DNA of 6,405 nt from an uncultured Porphyromonadaceae bacterium (GTDB lineage Bacteria > Bacteroidota > Bacteroidia > Bacteroidales > Paludibacteraceae), in assembly GCA_937898265.1 (NCBI GenBank), contig CALEJM010000137.1, positions 1 to 6,405 on the forward strand. Reading direction: 5' to 3'. The notes beneath the pieces were generated by a model that saw only the letters and a list, made by a program, of their open reading frames with translations, was not told where the DNA came from and made no database searches. Positions 3,491 through 6,405 of this stretch are shown in pieces. Both the position numbers and the translations under genes were made by a program. Positions within the stretch are counted from its first letter, which is position 1. Each line of letters starts with the position of its first letter.

Positions 3491-6405
3491 CTCCTCTATC
3501 CCAGACTGCTGGACCCGTCCATCCAACGGCTACACCTATCCTTACATTTCCAGCAGCACCTCAACAGCTCGAAGCGGTCAGTACTACCTCTACTACTACG
3601 TATCAAGTAGCACCACCACCGCTCCATCTGTCTTGGCATCTCCTCTGATTCCAGTGGCAGACATCAGCAACTACCGCGTGAAGTTCTACATGCGCTACAG
3701 CACTGCAGGCGCTATGGTAGCCGTAGGTGTGATGACCGACCCAGACGACGTAACCACCTTCGTTCCTGTTGACACCGTTACCCTTGGCGACGCCAACGTT
3801 TGGGAAGAACACGTCGTTCACCTCCGCAACTACACAGGCAACGGTAAGTACTTCGCCTTCTACGGCGACGCCAACCTCCGTGGCACCTACTCCTACTTCT
3901 ATATCGACGACATCACCATCGAAGAAGACCGCCTCTGCGTAACTCCAGACAACGTGACCGCCACCCAAATCACTGGCAACGGCGCATACATCAGCTGGGG
4001 TGCCAACAACGGCCTCACCTTCGACTTCCTCATGACCACTGAAGAAGTTGACCCAGACACCATCACTGGCAACGAAGCATCAGTCTTCATGTACGAAGAG
4101 CAGTTGACCGACCCATACCTCGACCTCTCTGGTTACCTCACCGTCAACCAGACCTACTGGGTATACGTCAAAGCCGACTGTAATGCTGCCGACGGCAAGA
4201 CATCACTCTGGAGTCAGCCAGGCATCTTCACCACCGCTTGTACAGCACAGGCACTGCCTTACGCAACCAACTTCAACATTCCACGCATCAACCAACCGAA
4301 CACGGTTCCAACCTGCTGGAATACCATGTACGAAAGCGTAGGCACACTCCCAACAGGCAACTACACCTACGACGCGATGTGTCAAACCGAGACATCCTAC
4401 CGTCCAGACTCCACCGTGACCGACAGTGCTGCCCTCCGTCTCTACGGCTACTACAGCACCACCGCTTCGTCAAAAGTCTATGCAGCACTTCCTGAGTTCA
4501 ACGGCAGCCTTGCCAACTACAAACTCAGCTTCGAAGTAGCTCAAGCCTCAACCGTAGACGGTATCGCTCTCGTTGGTTTGATGTCTGACGCTTCCGATGG
4601 CTCAACCTTCACACCGTTCGACACCATCCGCGTGAAGAACATCTGGACACGCTACGAAGTTTCACTGGCTAACCTCCAGATGAACACCGGCGACCGCCTC
4701 GCCATCTTGGTTGACGGCGACCTCAACCAACGCACCGTGACCTTCTACATCGACGACCTCCGCGTAGAGCAGCTCGTTCCTTGTCAGGCACCAAGCAACA
4801 TGTACGTTGGCGACCTCGGCGGCGCTACCCCTTACGTATCGCTCCACACACTCCATCCAGCCGACTCGTTGATTCAACTCCAAATCACCCGCAACGGCTA
4901 CCTCCCAAGCTTGTTGGATAGTGCCTACAACGCAGGTCTCGTAGTTTATAATGTCGACACCGTTGTCAACATCAACAACTTCCCATTCCGCGTTCCTGCA
5001 GGCGTGCTCGACGGCCTTACACAATATTATGTATACGCGCGTGTAGTCTGCGACGCAGCCAACAACCAATACAGCGATCGCACCGCAACCACCTTCACTA
5101 CAGGTTGTGTGCCAGCCAACTTGCCTTACAGCTACAGCTTCGAGGACGCTACCGCAAGCAGCACCTCCAGCAAACCAACCTGCTGGACCTCACGTCAGGA
5201 CAACGGCGCCACCTCTTACCCATACACCTCATCATCGTATGCTAAGACCGGCACCTACTCCCTCTACTTCTACGGCAGCTCAACCTACAGAAGCTATGGC
5301 GTATTGCCTCAGATGGCCATCGACTCTATCCAGAAGACGATGATCACCTTCAGCCTGTACTACTCAACCACCAACTCTTATCAGTTGGAACTTGGTGTGA
5401 TGACCGACCCAATGGTTGACTCAACCTTCACCTCAATCGGCTTCTTCACCAACGCCACTACAGGTTGGAACACCTTCACCGTGCCTTTGAACACCTACAC
5501 AGGCAACGGCAAGTACATCGCCTTCCGCACAGCTCCTGGCGTAAGCTCAGCAACCTATTGCTACCTCTATCTTGACGATATCGTTGTTGAGGAAATCCCA
5601 ACCTGCTTCCGTCCAACCAGCGTTCAAACCACCAACATCCTTGAGAACTCCGCAAGCTTCTCATGGACCCCAGGTGCAAGCAACGAAACAAGTTGGGAAT
5701 ATGTGCTCGTGCCTCATAACGCACCAACCACTGCCGCTACTCCAGTAGCCACAACCACCGCATCAGCAACAGTCGCTGGTCTCACCCCATCAACAGACTA
5801 CGACTTCTATGTTCGCGCAATCTGTTCTGCAACCGACCAATCAGGCTGGAGCGACCCATGCTCGTTCAGAACCATGAACCAAGCCGAGCGTCTCCCATTG
5901 AATACCAACTTCTCTGACCCTGTCGACAATGCACGCTGGACATTTGCCAACGGCACCCAGGCCAACAAGTGGGTAATCAACAACAACTATGGCAACAACG
6001 GCGCTGGCGCACTCTTCATCTCTAACGACAACGGTACAACCAACAGCTACACCAACTCATCAACCACCGCAGCCTACGCATATCGTACCTTCAGGTTCAT
6101 CCCTGACACCTACACCATCTCTTACGACTGGTTGTGCGACGGCGAGAGCAGCTACGACGGTATGCGCCTCTTCTTCACCTCTGTGACCCCAGAGGCAGGC
6201 AACGCCTACGGTATGAGTGGTTCTACCAACACCGTTCCTACAGGTTGGACCTCAATCTCTGGTACCGCCCTCCAGAACGAACAGACCTCATGGCAGCACT
6301 TCACCACCACCTTCACCGTTACCGACACCACCGTCTACAACGTGGTATTCCTCTGGAAGAACGACGGTTCTGTTGGTGACAACCCAGCCGCTACCATCGA
6401 CAACC
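3168..6405 (+). CDS. Giant FN3 / choice-of-anchor J repeat protein, continuation in shifted frame
   Basis: The same protein continues one base out of phase. This frame is open from 2814 to the right edge (about 3.6 kb without a stop). It becomes family-like from the VTRSDNSAIINL strand at about 3171. Modules: F4 (3171-3434, lacking its first strand), A2 (3435-3935), F5 (3936-4241), A3 (4242-4781), F6 (4782-5108), A4 (5109-5603), F7 (5604-5882) and B3 (5883 to the edge). The partial B3 ends at its TIDN, matching the VDN that closes B1 and B2, so another FN3 should begin about 10-20 bases beyond the edge. No start codon with a ribosome binding site lies near 3170. This is therefore not an independent gene but the downstream half of a split one, broken either in the organism or by an assembly error. 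It contains no C-terminal sorting domain, so the export route is not visible. Confidence 0.88.
3170..3434 (+). repeat. FN3 repeat F4, damaged
   Basis: Only the first cysteine (3170-3172) is in the upstream frame. The rest, from VTRSDNSAIINL through ITGLASSTQYYAYTRTIC (Cys 3381-3383) to FKTEC (Cys 3432-3434), is one frame over. The A strand containing C-x-x-P is missing. The domain as read could not keep its N-terminal strand. Confidence 0.7.
3435..3935 (+). repeat. A-type module A2
   Basis: About 167 residues: IPYTWDFENA, PDCW with Cys 3507-3509, YPYISSS, VAVGVMTDPDD, NYTGNGKYFAF, and the closing YFYIDDITIEED. A clear sister of A1 and A4. Confidence 0.75.
3936..4241 (+). repeat. FN3 repeat F5
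   Basis: Opens CVTPDN, with AYISWGANNG, YWVYVKADC (Cys 4179-4181), and ends FTTAC (Cys 4239-4241). It is about 102 residues, longer than F2 and F3 because of an acidic loop (TTEEVDPDTITGNEAS). Confidence 0.75.
4242..4781 (+). repeat. A-type module A3, divergent
   Basis: About 180 residues. It keeps LPYATNFN, PTCW (Cys 4314-4316), VGLMSDASDGSTFTPF and FYIDDLRVE. It lacks the YPY and Y-T-G-N-G-K-Y-I-A-F motifs of A1, A2 and A4, having NTGDRLAILVDGDLNQ instead. It has an extra cysteine in the segment after PTCW (AMCQTE). Confidence 0.7.
4782..5108 (+). repeat. FN3 repeat F6, longest of the set
   Basis: Opens CQAPSN, with YVSLHTLHPADS in place of the usual Trp strand, a long Asn/Val loop (VVYNVDTVVNINN), YYVYARVVC (Cys 5049-5051), and ends FTTGC (Cys 5106-5108). 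At about 109 residues it is the most diverged FN3 here, and the core Trp is replaced by His. Confidence 0.7.
5109..5603 (+). repeat. A-type module A4
   Basis: About 165 residues: LPYSYSFEDA, PTCW (Cys 5181-5183), YPYTSSS, LELGVMTDP, TYTGNGKYIAF, and the closing YLYLDDIVVEE. Closest in layout to A1. Confidence 0.75.
5604..5882 (+). repeat. FN3 repeat F7
   Basis: Opens CFRPTSV, with ASFSWTPGASNETSWEYV, VAGLTPSTDYDFYVRAIC (Cys 5823-5825), and ends FRTMNQ with no terminal cysteine, before a B module. About 92 residues. Confidence 0.85.
5883..6405 (+). repeat. B-type module B3, cut by the right edge
   Basis: The signature is FANGTQANKWVINNN, then YTISYDWLCDGESSYDGM, TPEAGNAYGM, VFLWKNDGS and ATIDN at the edge. 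All but the last few residues are present. Parts of it are closer in DNA to B1 (31-base identity) and parts to B2 (18-base identity). Confidence 0.7.
6186..6216 (+). repeat. 31-base direct repeat, copy 2 (in B3)
   Basis: Exact partner of 1295-1325; the flanking bases differ on both sides (c/g before, c/g after). This is long enough to mislead short-k-mer assembly and to serve as a seed for recombination between modules. Confidence 0.9.

Noticed and set aside
3603..3968. Minus-strand open frame of 121 codons over A2
   Set aside because: Same antisense effect of codon bias; translation is a Val/Gly-rich low-complexity string.
4662..5069. Minus-strand open frame of 135 codons over A3/F6
   Set aside because: Antisense shadow of the FN3 gene; no start signal or domain.
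1..6405. Phage tail fibre, toxin or new defence system
   Set aside because: No structural, lytic, nuclease or toxin motif appears; FN3 plus choice-of-anchor J-like repeats fit known Bacteroidota secreted proteins.

Overview
This looks like a fragment of a metagenomic contig. About nine tenths of it (roughly 641 to the right edge) is one very large, repetitive, secreted-type protein gene of a Bacteroidales-like gut bacterium. The first ~640 bases have a different composition and appear to come from one or two unrelated genomes. The Bacteroidales assignment rests on protein architecture: fibronectin type III (FN3) repeats alternate with 165-190 residue beta-sandwich modules of the choice-of-anchor J / cleaved-adhesin kind. 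It is also supported by codon usage strongly biased to C-ending codons and by many D-(S/T)-(A/I/L/V/M/T) tripeptides, the O-glycosylation sequon of Bacteroidota. No database search was possible, so family names come from motif recognition.

Layout. Positions 1-150 (about 47% GC) hold a fragment of an unrecognised protein on the minus strand. Positions ~150-640 are very AT-rich (15-25% GC over 181-360) and hold two plus-strand frames, 196-351 and 309-~640. A single missing A in the run at 320-324 would join them into one Lys/Asn-rich coiled-coil protein. Near 620-665 composition and reading frame change abruptly, and the giant FN3 gene begins in the middle of a module (FYYYVDDVEV). Its true start and signal peptide are therefore missing. 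From there the frame runs to 3490, but after about 3172 the genuine protein continues in another frame, open to the window's right edge.

The repeat order is: end of an A module, F1, B1, F2, A1, F3, B2, F4 (damaged), A2, F5, A3, F6, A4, F7, B3 (cut by the edge). F is FN3, A is a choice-of-anchor J-like module with a P-x-C-W motif, and B is a related module with an NGTQ-x-NKW motif. A cysteine at the end of an FN3 is present before every A module and absent before every B module, which suggests a disulfide joining FN3 to A.

The protein is probably exported and displayed on the surface or secreted, as an adhesin or scaffold. Neither terminus is in the window, so the export route (lipoprotein or type IX sorting domain) cannot be read. 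I see no tRNA, rRNA, CRISPR, insertion sequence, terminator or convincing promoter.
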